DNA from: UBA935 sp031556725
GTDB lineage: Bacteria > Bacillota > Clostridia > Lachnospirales > Lachnospiraceae
Direction: 5' to 3'
Assembly: GCA_031556725.1 (NCBI GenBank)
Contig: JAVBSL010000033.1
Span: 42,684 to 106,683, forward strand
Length of the DNA stretch: 64,000 bases
Shown: piece after piece, positions 26,068-34,915 of the stretch
How positions within the stretch are numbered: position 1 is the first letter of the stretch
Layout of the letters: each line of letters opens with the position of its first letter
The notes under the pieces: generated by a model
What the model was told of the DNA's origin: nothing
Seen by the model: the letters and a program-made list of their open reading frames with translations, nothing else
The model's database searches: none
Translations under genes and position numbers: made by a program

Positions 26068-26096
26068 TTGACATAATGAAAAATGGGACATATAAT
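26068..26096 (+). promoter_or_regulatory. Consensus sigma-A promoter of nrdR
   Basis: Perfect -35 TTGACA (26068-26073), 17-bp spacer and perfect -10 TATAAT (26091-26096), only a few bases after the stop of the AT-rich orphan gene. The best promoter in the window by eye. Confidence 0.88.
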
Positions 26097-26129
26097 GTAG
26101 GTATATAGAGTGTGGAGGGAGATATACCG

Positions 26130-26579
26130 ATGAAATGCCCATTTTGCGGACATGAAAATACCAGAGTAATTGATTCCAGACCGGCGGAGGATAATAATTC
26201 CATCAGAAGACGCCGTGTATGCGATGAATGTGACAAGCGGTTCACAACTTATGAGAAGATTGAAACCATACCGCTGATTATCATCAAGAAGGATAATAAC
26301 AGAGAAACCTATGATCGTTCGAAGATTGAAGCAGGAGTTTTGCGAGCCTGCCATAAGCGCCCCATAAGTGCCAACCAGATCAACCAGTTAGTGGATGAGG
26401 TGGAAACCCAGATCTTCAGTATGGAAGATAAGGAAATTCAAAGCCGTGTGATCGGTGAGATGGTGATGAACAAATTAAAAGACCTGGAAGCAGTTGCTTA
26501 CGTCCGGTTTGCCTCCGTTTACAGAGAATTTAAAGATATCAACACTTTCATGGACGAATTAAAGAAAGTATTAAACTAA
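26130..26579 (+). CDS. nrdR: Ribonucleotide reductase repressor NrdR
   Basis: 149 residues from the ATG at 26130 (GGAGGG nine bases upstream; a GTG six codons earlier is inside the ribosome binding site region). N-terminal zinc ribbon CPFC ... CDEC (C3, C6, C31, C34), then an ATP-cone domain (IPLIIIKKDNNRETYDRSKI ...) that senses dATP/ATP. NrdR represses ribonucleotide reductase operons. Single gene, flanked by a consensus promoter and a terminator. In related genomes nrdR often follows sporulation genes. Confidence 0.96.
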   Translation: MKCPFCGHENTRVIDSRPAEDNNSIRRRRVCDECDKRFTTYEKIETIPLIIIKKDNNRETYDRSKIEAGVLRACHKRPISANQINQLVDEVETQIFSMEDKEIQSRVIGEMVMNKLKDLEAVAYVRFASVYREFKDINTFMDELKKVLN

Positions 26580-26585
26580 ACAATC

Positions 26586-26621
26586 AAGAAGAGCCTTTTC
26601 CATCCAAGGTTCTTCTTTTTA
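26586..26621 (+). terminator. Terminator after nrdR
   Basis: A 12-bp stem (AAGAAGAGCCTT/AAGGTTCTTCTT, one G-T pair) around the loop TTCCATCC, ending in a T-run. Confidence 0.87.
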
Positions 26622-26642
26622 TGTTCCGCCACAAAGTTTGGC

Positions 26643-26660
26643 TGTTAAGAAATCTTAACA
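26643..26660. promoter_or_regulatory. 18-bp palindrome upstream of the Na+ decarboxylase genes
   Basis: TGTTAAGA-AA-TCTTAACA, 8-bp perfect arms with a 2-base centre, about 90 bases before the gene and about 40 bp upstream of a TATAAT at 26698-26703. Shape and place fit a dimeric regulator site. The regulator is unknown. Confidence 0.5.
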
Positions 26661-26746
26661 AGAATTATATTGATTTTTTGGAGAAAAATGGATACAGTAT
26701 AATAGTATATATTTTACTATAAAAAAGATAAGAGAGGACGTTATAC

Positions 26747-27892
26747 ATGCAAAGTGTAGTAGAAGGATTACTCAAGAGCTTAATTGAACCGACACCGATG
26801 GATTGGGTAAAATGGATTGCCATGTGGATCATTGGTGGTATTTTGATTTATCTGGCGATTAAGAAGGATATGGAGCCGGCGTTATTGCTGCCCATGGGAT
26901 TTGGTGCAATATTAGTTAACCTGCCCTTTTCGGGAGCAGTATCTCAGATGGTCAATGGGGTTATCGAGGAAGGCCCGCTGGACGTGCTGTTCAATGCCGG
27001 TATTGCCAACGAATTATTCCCCTTATTGCTGTTTATCGGTATTGGTGCCATGATCGACTTCGGTCCGCTGTTGTCCAATCCGAAGTTATTCTTTTTCGGT
27101 GCGGCAGCCCAATTCGGTATTTTCATGACGCTTTGTCTGGCCAGCTTATTTGGCTTTGATTTTAAGGATGCGGCATCTATTGCGATTATCGGTGCGGCTG
27201 ACGGCCCCACAGCGATTTATGTATCTCAATTTTTGAAATCACAATATGCCCCGGCGATTCTGGTGGCAGCATATTCTTATATGGCGCTGGTGCCGATCAT
27301 CCAGCCCCCGGTAATCCGGTTGATTACCACCAAAGAAGAACGGCGGATTCATATGCCCAATACGGCAAAAAATATTTCCAAGACCGTGCGGATATTATTC
27401 CCCATCATTGTAACAATTATTGCCGGTGTCTTTGCACCGAAATCAGTAGCTCTGGTTGGATTCCTGATGTTTGGTAATCTGATTAGAGAGTGTGGGGTAT
27501 TAGGTTCATTGTCCGATACGGCTCAGAACTCTTTTGCCAACATTATCACCCTGCTTTTAGGCTTTACCATTTCGGTAAAATTACAGGCCGAAGCCTTTTT
27601 ACAGTGGGAAACCATTCTAATCATGTGTCTGGGATTGTTTGCTTTTGTTTTCGATACGGTAGGCGGTGTCCTGCTTGGTAAACTGTTCAATTTGTTCAGT
27701 AAGAATAAGATTAACCCGATGATCGGTGCAGCCGGTATTTCCGCCTTCCCCATGTCAGCCCGGGTGGTACACAAAATGGGTATGCAGGAAGATAATACCA
27801 ATATACTGATTATGCATGCAGCAGGAGCCAATGTGTCGGGACAGATTGCATCTGTTATTGCCGGCGGCATCATTTTGTCATTCTTTATTTGA
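26747..27892 (+). CDS. Sodium-pumping decarboxylase beta subunit (OadB/GcdB/MmdB family)
   Basis: 381 residues, about ten membrane segments, with AGAGAGGA before the ATG at 26747. Family motifs: GIGAMIDFGPLLSNP, the ion-channel segment GAADGPTAIYVSQ (the conserved Asp couples Na+ movement to decarboxylation), and MHAAGANVSGQIASVIAGG near the end. Beta subunits couple decarboxylation of a biotin-bound carboxyl group to Na+ export. No alpha (carboxyltransferase) or biotin-carrier gene is adjacent; only a tiny gamma-like gene follows, so the substrate (oxaloacetate, glutaconyl-CoA or methylmalonyl-CoA) cannot be told and partners must be encoded elsewhere. Confidence 0.92.
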   Translation: MQSVVEGLLKSLIEPTPMDWVKWIAMWIIGGILIYLAIKKDMEPALLLPMGFGAILVNLPFSGAVSQMVNGVIEEGPLDVLFNAGIANELFPLLLFIGIGAMIDFGPLLSNPKLFFFGAAAQFGIFMTLCLASLFGFDFKDAASIAIIGAADGPTAIYVSQFLKSQYAPAILVAAYSYMALVPIIQPPVIRLITTKEERRIHMPNTAKNISKTVRILFPIIVTIIAGVFAPKSVALVGFLMFGNLIRECGVLGSLSDTAQNSFANIITLLLGFTISVKLQAEAFLQWETILIMCLGLFAFVFDTVGGVLLGKLFNLFSKNKINPMIGAAGISAFPMSARVVHKMGMQEDNTNILIMHAAGANVSGQIASVIAGGIILSFFI

Positions 27893-27908
27893 GAGGAGAT
27901 AAAACAAT

Positions 27909-28046
27909 ATGAATATAGCAAGTTTTTTGGGTTCACTAAAATATATGGGAGTTGGAATGGTAGGTATTTTTGTGATCATTTCCATTATAGTTATTTTGAT
28001 TAATATTTTGATTAAAGCATTCCCGCCTGCGAAGGAAGAAAATTAG
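27909..28046 (+). CDS. 45-residue gamma (OadG-like) subunit
   Basis: A 45-codon gene with GAGAGGAG upstream of the ATG at 27909 and stop TAG at 28044. The product has a single hydrophobic helix (about residues 12-36, Val/Ile-rich) and a short polar tail (FPPAKEEN). Small OadG-like gamma subunits of Na+ decarboxylases have this build: one membrane helix and a short tail, here without the usual longer proline-rich or zinc-binding extension. Its position, 16 bases after the beta subunit and before a strong terminator, supports the call. Confidence 0.75.
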   Translation: MNIASFLGSLKYMGVGMVGIFVIISIIVILINILIKAFPPAKEEN

Positions 28047-28071
28047 TAAATAGAATAAAATGAAATCTGAG

Positions 28072-28107
28072 AGCTGTCGCCGAGGAAACTCGTGCGGCAG
28101 TTTTTTT
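28072..28107 (+). terminator. Terminator after the Na+ decarboxylase pair
   Basis: Stem CTGTCGC-CGAG / CTCG-T-GCGGCAG with a GAAA loop (one bulged T, one T-G pair), then T7 at 28101-28107. A second small hairpin (28109-28127) follows; the rest of the gap up to 28291 shows no gene. Confidence 0.87.
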
Positions 28108-28291
28108 GATACATCCTCTGGGTGTATTATTGGTTTTGTACAAAAAAGTATGGTAAAAAAGATATATAGCTGTGAAAATTACCGATAATCTAGTAATATG
28201 TAAACTTTTTTTGGTAAATTTTACAATTCCTAAGAGTTGTTATGCTATACTATATGGGAAATTAACAAATGGGGCTATGAGGAGGTATAAA

Positions 28292-29773
28292 ATGGGAAAA
28301 AGAGAAACAAAGAAAAAAGAACAGATGCAGGACGAAAAAATATTTAAAATCATGCTATATGCCACTCTGGGGGTAGCGAGTTTGTTTCTGGTTAAAAATC
28401 TGATAAGCGGAACAATGAGTGCAACCATCATAATTGCATCTTGCCTGGCCGTTTTTGTGGCGATTATAGTTACTATGAAGAAAATGAATGCAACAAAAGA
28501 AAATCAGTACTTGATTGTTTCTCTGGCACTGTTGGTTTTGATTTTTATTATTTCGATTAATAGCGGAGAGTGCTATAGCGATGATTTCATATTACTCTTA
28601 GCGGCAATCGGCATGACCGGAATGTATTTTGTACCTAAATATACCAAATATCAGACCATATTAGGCGATATCATTTTGATCGCACTATATATAATAAATC
28701 CCAATAAAGCAGAAAGTCTATCCCAATATATCATGTGTTTTGTGCTCTTTAATGTGGCAGCGATTATGATATATCTTGTCATAAAACGAGGACGTTCCTT
28801 TATCCAAAGCAGTCAAGTGCGGGCAGAAGAGGCTGAAGCCCTAATTACATCTCTTAGCGAAATCAACCAGGAACTGCAAAATAATTTTGAAAAGACGCAA
28901 TCCCGAATTGATGAGATTCAAAAGGCAAATGTGCGCTTTACACAAAGTGCTGATGAATTGAGGCGAGGATCGGACAGCATTTTAGGTGAAGCAGAAGAGG
29001 TGTTTATAACCTGCGGTACCGTACAGGATCAGATGCAGGCATCTAAGGATCAGGTTGATCAGTTGAATGTGGAAGTAACACATTTTGAACAGGTATTAGA
29101 TGAAAACCGTTCTAATTTGGAACAAATGAATGCCCAAATCCTGTCGGTAAAGAAATCCACCGAAGGCACCGAAGCAACATTCGGCATTTTACAAACCCAG
29201 ATGGGCCAGATTACCAATGTTATACAGCAATTGAAAGCCATTGCTTCCAGTACCACCATGCTGGCACTGAATGCATCGATTGAAGCGGCAAGAGCAGGGG
29301 AGACCGGCGCCGGCTTTGCGGTAGTAGCAACGAATGTACAGGAATTGGCAGTAGACAGCAAGAAGTGCTCCGAGGAAGTTGAAAAAGTTATCGTTGAAAT
29401 GCAAAAGCAGGTTACCCTTACCATGGAACAGCTTAATCAAAGTACCGACAAGATGGAAGAATCTTTAGGCGGACTACAGATTGTTAAAGATGGTTTTGAT
29501 GTGTTGAATACAGAGTTTGGTACGCTGCATAAAAATATTGAGGAGCAGAATGACAGTATTGCTTCCGTGAACCGATCCTTTGAAGGCCTTAAGGATAAAG
29601 TGAATGTGATGCGGGAATGTACCGAGGAAAATCAGGGTGCAGTGGCAGTAATGTCAGAATCAGCAGGAGTTTATAGTTCCAATTTGGAGATGGTAGCAGA
29701 AGATACCTCCAGCTTGCGTGATTTGGCAATGTCCATGGAACAAATGCTGGTTGAAAAAACAAAAGAGGAATAA
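28292..29773 (+). CDS. Membrane methyl-accepting chemotaxis-like signalling protein
   Basis: 493 residues from the ATG at 28292, preceded by a perfect GAGGAGGT; the frame is open 40 codons further up but without a ribosome binding site. The N-terminal 30 residues are charged, then about six hydrophobic segments (roughly 28-190) with almost no extracytoplasmic domain. A long coiled coil and the MCP signalling hairpin tip follow (around residues 350-385: TTMLALNASIEAARAGETGAGFAVVA). No HAMP domain is obvious. Such receptors relay to CheW/CheA; a membrane-embedded sensor part suggests detection of a lipid, membrane or energy state, but that is inference. No chemotaxis genes are adjacent. Confidence 0.85.
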   Translation: MGKRETKKKEQMQDEKIFKIMLYATLGVASLFLVKNLISGTMSATIIIASCLAVFVAIIVTMKKMNATKENQYLIVSLALLVLIFIISINSGECYSDDFILLLAAIGMTGMYFVPKYTKYQTILGDIILIALYIINPNKAESLSQYIMCFVLFNVAAIMIYLVIKRGRSFIQSSQVRAEEAEALITSLSEINQELQNNFEKTQSRIDEIQKANVRFTQSADELRRGSDSILGEAEEVFITCGTVQDQMQASKDQVDQLNVEVTHFEQVLDENRSNLEQMNAQILSVKKSTEGTEATFGILQTQMGQITNVIQQLKAIASSTTMLALNASIEAARAGETGAGFAVVATNVQELAVDSKKCSEEVEKVIVEMQKQVTLTMEQLNQSTDKMEESLGGLQIVKDGFDVLNTEFGTLHKNIEEQNDSIASVNRSFEGLKDKVNVMRECTEENQGAVAVMSESAGVYSSNLEMVAEDTSSLRDLAMSMEQMLVEKTKEE

Positions 29774-29786
29774 AATAAAAAAAGTG

Positions 29787-29815
29787 TTGCAATTCTATGA
29801 AAGTTTGTATAAAAT
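29787..29815 (+). promoter_or_regulatory. Promoter of the peptide/nickel ABC operon
   Basis: -35 TTGCAA (29787-29792), 17-bp spacer, -10 TAAAAT (29810-29815), about 60 bases upstream of the binding-protein gene. Confidence 0.65.
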
Positions 29816-29876
29816 AAAGCGAAAATAAAAATCATAGTAAGAAGATAGTTTATATCTTAGGAAGGAATTGCAGCAC

Positions 29877-31400
29877 ATGAAAAGAAGAGGATTGAAGAAA
29901 CTCCTTTCGTTCATGGTGTTGACAACACTTGCTGTTGCACTGAGCGCCTGCTCAGGTGATAAGAAAGGTGATGATTCTTCACAGATTATCGTCGGCATAC
30001 CTCAGGATCTTGAGGACAGTCTTGACCCCCACAGAGCAGTGGCGGCAGGAACTAAAGAGGTATTGTTCAATTTATTTGAAGGGCTTGTTAAGCCTGCCAG
30101 CGACGGTAATTATATCCCTGCAGTAGCAAGTGACTACACCATATCGGAAGATGGAAAGACCTACACGTTTGTTTTACGAGACGGAGTGAAATTTCACGAT
30201 GGCAGTACGGTTACGGCAGAGGATGTTAAGTATTCGATTGACAAATGCGCCGATACCGGAAGTGGAGAACCCCTGGTAGCGGCGTATTCTAATATTGCGG
30301 AGGTAAAGATCCGCGATGAAAAAACGGTGGATATCAGCTTAGCGGAACCGGACACAGAATTTCTGGCATCCATGACAACGGCGATAATTCCCAAGGCAAA
30401 TACCACTCCGGAGACCAATCCCGTCGGAACCGGGCCGTATAAGTATGCATCCCGGTCACCGCAGGAAAATTTTGTAACCGAGAAGTTTGAAGATTACTGG
30501 GGTGAAAAGGCCAATATTGAAAAAGTAATCTATAAAGTATGTGCCAATGCAGACTCTCTCGTAATGGATCTGGAAGGCGGTTCCATCGATATGTTTGTCA
30601 GGGTGACCGCAGCTCAGGCCGGAGAGCTATCGGATCGGTTTGAAGTGCTGGAAGGTACCATGAATCTGGTCCAGGCATTATATTTAAATAATGCAGCAGA
30701 ACCTTTTGATAATGAATTGGTTCGTCAGGCACTGTGCTACGCCATTGATCCAAATGAGATTATGACCATGGTGTCGGATGGCAAGGGAACAGAGATCGGA
30801 AGCAGTATGTTCCCGGCGTTTAGCAAATATTATATAGAAGAGCTGAATGATACTTATAATCAGGATCTGGATAAAGCCAAAGAACTGCTGGCCGAAGCAG
30901 GATATCCCAATGGATTTTCTTTTACCATAACGGTACCTTCTAATTACCAGCAGCATATTGATACGGCGCAGGTATTGGTGGAAGAATTTAAAGCCATTGG
31001 TGTGACAGCCCGAATCGAGTTGATTGAGTGGGACAGCTGGTTAAGTGACGTATATGCCGGAAGAAAATTCCAATCCACAGTGATCGGAGTAGATGCCGCC
31101 ACCTTGACTGCCAGAGCGCTATTAGAACGTTTTACCAGTACAGCCGGCAATAATTTTATTAACTTCAACGATGCCGATTACGATCTGGCCTTCAGCAAAG
31201 CTGCAGCCAGTACCGATGATGTGGAGAAAACCGCTTACTATAAGGAATGTCAACGGATTTTGTCGGAACGGGCAGCTAACGTATACATTCAGGATTTACC
31301 GGAATTTGTAGCTTTAAACAAAAAATACGGAGGATATGAGTTCTATCCTCTTTATGTACAGGACATGGCTAAGTTGTATATTGTGGATACAAACAAATAA
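29877..31400 (+). CDS. ABC transporter substrate-binding lipoprotein, family 5
   Basis: 507 residues from the ATG at 29877 (AGGAAGGA ten bases upstream; a TTG three codons earlier is too close). A lipoprotein signal peptide has the lipobox LSAC, giving a lipid-modified Cys25. The mature part matches the SBP_bac_5 (DppA/OppA/NikA) fold: LDPHRAVAAG near the N-terminus, YTFVLRDGVKFHDGSTVTAEDV (hallmark), GTGPYKY, and VRQALCYAIDP. It delivers peptides, nickel or another cationic or opine-like ligand; which one is not visible. First gene of a five-gene importer operon with close spacing. Confidence 0.92.
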   Translation: MKRRGLKKLLSFMVLTTLAVALSACSGDKKGDDSSQIIVGIPQDLEDSLDPHRAVAAGTKEVLFNLFEGLVKPASDGNYIPAVASDYTISEDGKTYTFVLRDGVKFHDGSTVTAEDVKYSIDKCADTGSGEPLVAAYSNIAEVKIRDEKTVDISLAEPDTEFLASMTTAIIPKANTTPETNPVGTGPYKYASRSPQENFVTEKFEDYWGEKANIEKVIYKVCANADSLVMDLEGGSIDMFVRVTAAQAGELSDRFEVLEGTMNLVQALYLNNAAEPFDNELVRQALCYAIDPNEIMTMVSDGKGTEIGSSMFPAFSKYYIEELNDTYNQDLDKAKELLAEAGYPNGFSFTITVPSNYQQHIDTAQVLVEEFKAIGVTARIELIEWDSWLSDVYAGRKFQSTVIGVDAATLTARALLERFTSTAGNNFINFNDADYDLAFSKAAASTDDVEKTAYYKECQRILSERAANVYIQDLPEFVALNKKYGGYEFYPLYVQDMAKLYIVDTNK

Positions 31401-31423
31401 GTCATTTGAACAGGAGACAAAAA

Positions 31424-32365
31424 ATGAGATATGCAGGTAGAAAAATAATGACAATGATTATTACTCTATTTGCAGTCTCTTTTTTTGTTTTCCTGTCCTT
31501 TCATTTGATATCAGGAGATCCGACCACTTCCATGCTGGGGACCCAGGCTACCCCTGAGCGGGTTGCGGCACTGCAAAAGGAGTTGGGATTGGATGCTCCT
31601 TTTTTAGTGCAGTATGGTCGGTGGCTGAAAAACTTTGTGACGGGTGATATGGGTATTTCCTACAGCTACAAGATGCCCGTCAGTACCATGGTGGCAGATA
31701 AAATTCCGATTACACTGACTTTGACGGTTCTGGCTTTTGTGATGATTCTGTTAATTGCTGTACCTCTGGGGATATATACGGCCAAGCATGCCGACAGTGC
31801 CATAGACCGGGGAATTACGGCGATAAACCAGATCATTATGGCCATCCCGCCTTTTTTTGCGGGAATCATGATTACCTTTGTATTTGGATTGATTTTGCGT
31901 TTTTTCACACCCGGCGGTTATGTTTCATATAAGGACAATGTGATTGGTTTTATCGGTTATTTGATCTTTCCGGCAGTGGCAATTGCGTTACCAAAAGCGG
32001 CTATGGCGGTGAAACTGTTACGCGGCTCGGTGATTGAGGAAGCCAAGCAGGATTATGTCCGAACCGCATACAGCAAAGGAAACAGCACCAATGAAGTGTT
32101 GTATCGGCATGTGTTGAAAAATGCGTTGATACCTTTGATTACCTTTTTGGGAATGGCTCTGGCCGATATGATTGCCGGAAGCATTATTATTGAGCAGGTT
32201 TTTGGAATTCCCGGACTGGGCAGGATTTTACTGACTTCTATTTCTAATCGGGATTATCCGGTAGTGATGGCAATTATTATATGTATTGCTTTTTTGGTGC
32301 TGGTAGTAAATATTTTGGTAGATATTATTTACGGACTGGTTGACCCCCGGATTACGGTGGAATAG
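31424..32365 (+). CDS. ABC transporter permease, DppB/OppB type
   Basis: 313 residues from the ATG at 31424 (CAGGAGA upstream; a TTG six codons earlier overlaps the ribosome binding site). Six membrane helices. The N-terminal helix is followed by GTQATPERVAALQKELGLD, typical of DppB-class permeases, and the coupling EAA loop is near residues 205-235 (EEAKQDYVRTAYSKGNS). It forms the membrane channel with the next gene product. Confidence 0.93.
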   Translation: MRYAGRKIMTMIITLFAVSFFVFLSFHLISGDPTTSMLGTQATPERVAALQKELGLDAPFLVQYGRWLKNFVTGDMGISYSYKMPVSTMVADKIPITLTLTVLAFVMILLIAVPLGIYTAKHADSAIDRGITAINQIIMAIPPFFAGIMITFVFGLILRFFTPGGYVSYKDNVIGFIGYLIFPAVAIALPKAAMAVKLLRGSVIEEAKQDYVRTAYSKGNSTNEVLYRHVLKNALIPLITFLGMALADMIAGSIIIEQVFGIPGLGRILLTSISNRDYPVVMAIIICIAFLVLVVNILVDIIYGLVDPRITVE

Positions 32366-32378
32366 ATTTAGGTGGGAC

Positions 32379-33182
32379 ATGAAGAAGAATAGAAAAAATA
32401 CCAATTTAATAATAGGAAGTGTGATTACGGCAATAATACTGTTATTTATGATTGTCGGTATTTTTTATACGCCTTATGATCCGGATGCCATGGATGCAGC
32501 CGCCAAATTTGCCGGTATGTCGCTGAAACATCCCTTAGGCTGTGATAATTTTGGCCGAGATTTGCTCAGCCGGGTGATGGAAGGAAGCCGTACCACCTTA
32601 TTTGTTGCGGTCAGTACCGTTCTGATCGGGACTTTCTTCGGAATTATTTTGGGAGCTTTTACCGGTTACTACGGAGGCATTGTTGATGAAATCCTGATGA
32701 GAATCAACGATGCTGTTTTCGCTTTTCCCAGTATTTTGCTGGCATTGGTTTTTATCAGTATTTTAGGAACCGGCAAATACAATGTGATCATTGCATTGGG
32801 AATTGCTTTTATCCCCAGCTTTGCCCGGATTGTCAGGGGAGAATTTATCAAATACAAAAATATGGATTATATTGCCGAAGCCAAGCTGCAGGGTGCAGGT
32901 GATCTGCGGATCATGTTTGTGCATATCCTGCCCAATACATCAACGGTGCTGCTATCGGCGATAATGATCGGTTTTAATAATGCCGTATTGGCGGAAGCCG
33001 GTATGAGTTATTTGGGAATCGGTGTACAGCCGCCGGATGCCAGCCTGGGACGGATGCTGTCCGAAGCACAGTCTTTTCTTTTCCGTGCACCGGCATGTGC
33101 TCTGGTACCGGGAATCGTATTGATACTGACAGTCCTGGGAGTCAGCCTTATGGGCGAAGGCTTAAAAGGAGGACGGAGATGA
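32379..33182 (+). CDS. ABC transporter permease, DppC/OppC type
   Basis: 267 residues from the ATG at 32379 with AGGTGGG upstream. N-terminal helix, then the HPLGCDNFGRDLLSRV motif diagnostic of DppC/OppC permeases, and the EAA loop (YIAEAKLQGAGDLRIMFVHILPN). Its stop overlaps the start of the first ATPase (ATGA). Partner of the preceding permease. Confidence 0.94.
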   Translation: MKKNRKNTNLIIGSVITAIILLFMIVGIFYTPYDPDAMDAAAKFAGMSLKHPLGCDNFGRDLLSRVMEGSRTTLFVAVSTVLIGTFFGIILGAFTGYYGGIVDEILMRINDAVFAFPSILLALVFISILGTGKYNVIIALGIAFIPSFARIVRGEFIKYKNMDYIAEAKLQGAGDLRIMFVHILPNTSTVLLSAIMIGFNNAVLAEAGMSYLGIGVQPPDASLGRMLSEAQSFLFRAPACALVPGIVLILTVLGVSLMGEGLKGGRR

Positions 33183-34000
33183 TGCAGGAAAACAAACCTC
33201 TTTTAGAGGTGTGTGATCTAAATATCGAGTTTCATGATCATTTGATTCCGGAAACGGTAGTGTACGATTTTGATTTGCAGGTGTATCCTGGGGAGATTAT
33301 CGGAATCGTTGGCGAATCCGGTTCAGGAAAATCCATGAGTGCATTGGCCATTGCCGGTTTGCTCAGCCGCCGGGATATGCAGAAAAAGGGTGAAATTCTT
33401 TTTGACGGTGTCAATCTGTTGACCTGTCCCAGAAGTGTTTTGCGGAAATATCAGGGAAATGACATCGGGATGGTTTTTCAGGAACCTATGTCTTCTTTAA
33501 ATCCGGTGAAACGAATCGGCTGGCAGGTAGAAGAGACCCTGCGCATACACACTGGCTTATCCAGGGAAGAGCGGTATGAAAAGACCATTCAGATGCTTAA
33601 GGATGTGGAACTGGAAAATCCGGAGCGGGTGTATGCAAGCTATCCCCATGAACTTTCCGGTGGGATGCGTCAAAGGGTAATGATTGCGTCAGCGATGATT
33701 TGCGATCCGAAGCTTTTGATTGCCGATGAGCCCACCACGGCCCTGGATGTGACAGTCCAGGCTCAAATTGTTGAACTGTTAAGACGGATTAACCGGGAGA
33801 AAAGGACGGCTATTTTATTTATTTCTCATGATTTAAGTCTGGTCGATCAGTTGTGTGAACGGGTCATTGTGATGCAGGGCGGGTATATTGTGGAAAGCGG
33901 AAGAACTGAACAGATTTTCAGAAAACCGGAACAGGAATATACCAAAAGACTGATTGCAGCCATACCGGTGATTCCGGAACAAAGGGAGATGACATCATGA
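33179..34000 (+). CDS. ABC transporter ATPase, DppD/OppD type
   Basis: 273 residues; ATG at 33179 (or 33182) preceded by AAAGGAGG and overlapping the dppC-like stop. Walker A GESGSGKS, Q-loop, signature LSGGMRQRV, Walker B LLIADEPTTALD, and the switch His in FISHDLSLV. It is shorter at the C-terminus than many DppD proteins, with little of the cysteine-containing oligopeptide-ATPase extension. The compact size (273 and 257 residues for the pair) resembles NikD/NikE as much as DppD/DppF. Confidence 0.93.
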   Translation: MMQENKPLLEVCDLNIEFHDHLIPETVVYDFDLQVYPGEIIGIVGESGSGKSMSALAIAGLLSRRDMQKKGEILFDGVNLLTCPRSVLRKYQGNDIGMVFQEPMSSLNPVKRIGWQVEETLRIHTGLSREERYEKTIQMLKDVELENPERVYASYPHELSGGMRQRVMIASAMICDPKLLIADEPTTALDVTVQAQIVELLRRINREKRTAILFISHDLSLVDQLCERVIVMQGGYIVESGRTEQIFRKPEQEYTKRLIAAIPVIPEQREMTS

Positions 34001-34770
34001 GTGAAAACATCATAACGGTGGAAGATCTGAATGTTTATTATACCGATTACGGCACCGGTACACTGGGACGTAAAAAACGCCGGCAGATTTTGCATCAGGT
34101 TTCTTTCTCCATGAAGGAAGGAGAAATTCTGGGGCTGGTAGGCGAGAGCGGCAGCGGAAAATCCACATTAGTGAAAGCGATTTTAGGAATAAATAAAGAC
34201 TGTACCGGAAAGATCGTGCATAATTCGGAACATCCCCAGATGATTTTCCAGGATCCTTACGGTTCCTTGAATCCGGCCAAAAAAATTGGCTGGATTTTAG
34301 AAGAACCCCTGCGCTTGAAAGGCAGCTATAGTAAAACGGAGCGGCAAACGAAGGTGATCGCCATGCTTGAGAAGGTGGGCCTGGATGAAAAATTTGCCGA
34401 TCGATATCCCAGGCAGCTTTCCGGCGGTCAAAGGCAGCGTATCTGTATTGCCGGAGCGCTAATGCTGGAACCGCGAGTTTTGATTGCCGATGAACCGGTA
34501 TCAGCACTGGACGTAACCATTCAGGCACAAATACTTGACTTATTGCTGTCACTGCATGAAGAAATGGGACTCTCGATTTTGTTTATTTCTCATGACCTGC
34601 GGGTGGTTTACAAAATGTGTGACCGAATCATGATCATGCAAAACGGAGAAATATGTGAAGAAGGAACCAGAGAAGAGATATTTTTTGCTCCGCAAGCCGA
34701 TTATACGCAGAAATTACTGCAATCGGCCGGAATCGGAAAAAACAGAGAAAATTTTGCGAAAAAGGGTTAA
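33997..34770 (+). CDS. ABC transporter ATPase, DppF/OppF type
   Basis: 257 residues, starting at an ATGA overlap with the previous ATPase. Walker A GESGSGKST, signature LSGGQRQRI, Walker B VLIADEPVSALD, FISHDLRVV. Second nucleotide-binding subunit of the importer. The operon (binding protein, two permeases, two ATPases) is complete and tightly spaced; no terminator is obvious directly after it. Confidence 0.93.
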   Translation: MSENIITVEDLNVYYTDYGTGTLGRKKRRQILHQVSFSMKEGEILGLVGESGSGKSTLVKAILGINKDCTGKIVHNSEHPQMIFQDPYGSLNPAKKIGWILEEPLRLKGSYSKTERQTKVIAMLEKVGLDEKFADRYPRQLSGGQRQRICIAGALMLEPRVLIADEPVSALDVTIQAQILDLLLSLHEEMGLSILFISHDLRVVYKMCDRIMIMQNGEICEEGTREEIFFAPQADYTQKLLQSAGIGKNRENFAKKG

Positions 34771-34915
34771 ATTTTTCATTTTTTTGACGATATATTATGC
34801 ACAAGACACAGAAACAGTTGCAAAATCAGGAAAATTATATTATGATATAATGTACAATGGTTTACATAGTATTATTATGGTTAAGCAATTATGAGAGAAA
34901 GGTGGTGAGTGCAAT

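Noticed and set aside
28128..28291. c-di-GMP or other riboswitch ahead of the chemoreceptor gene
   Set aside because: No conserved riboswitch core could be recognised; the stretch is plain AT-rich leader with one good ribosome binding site.
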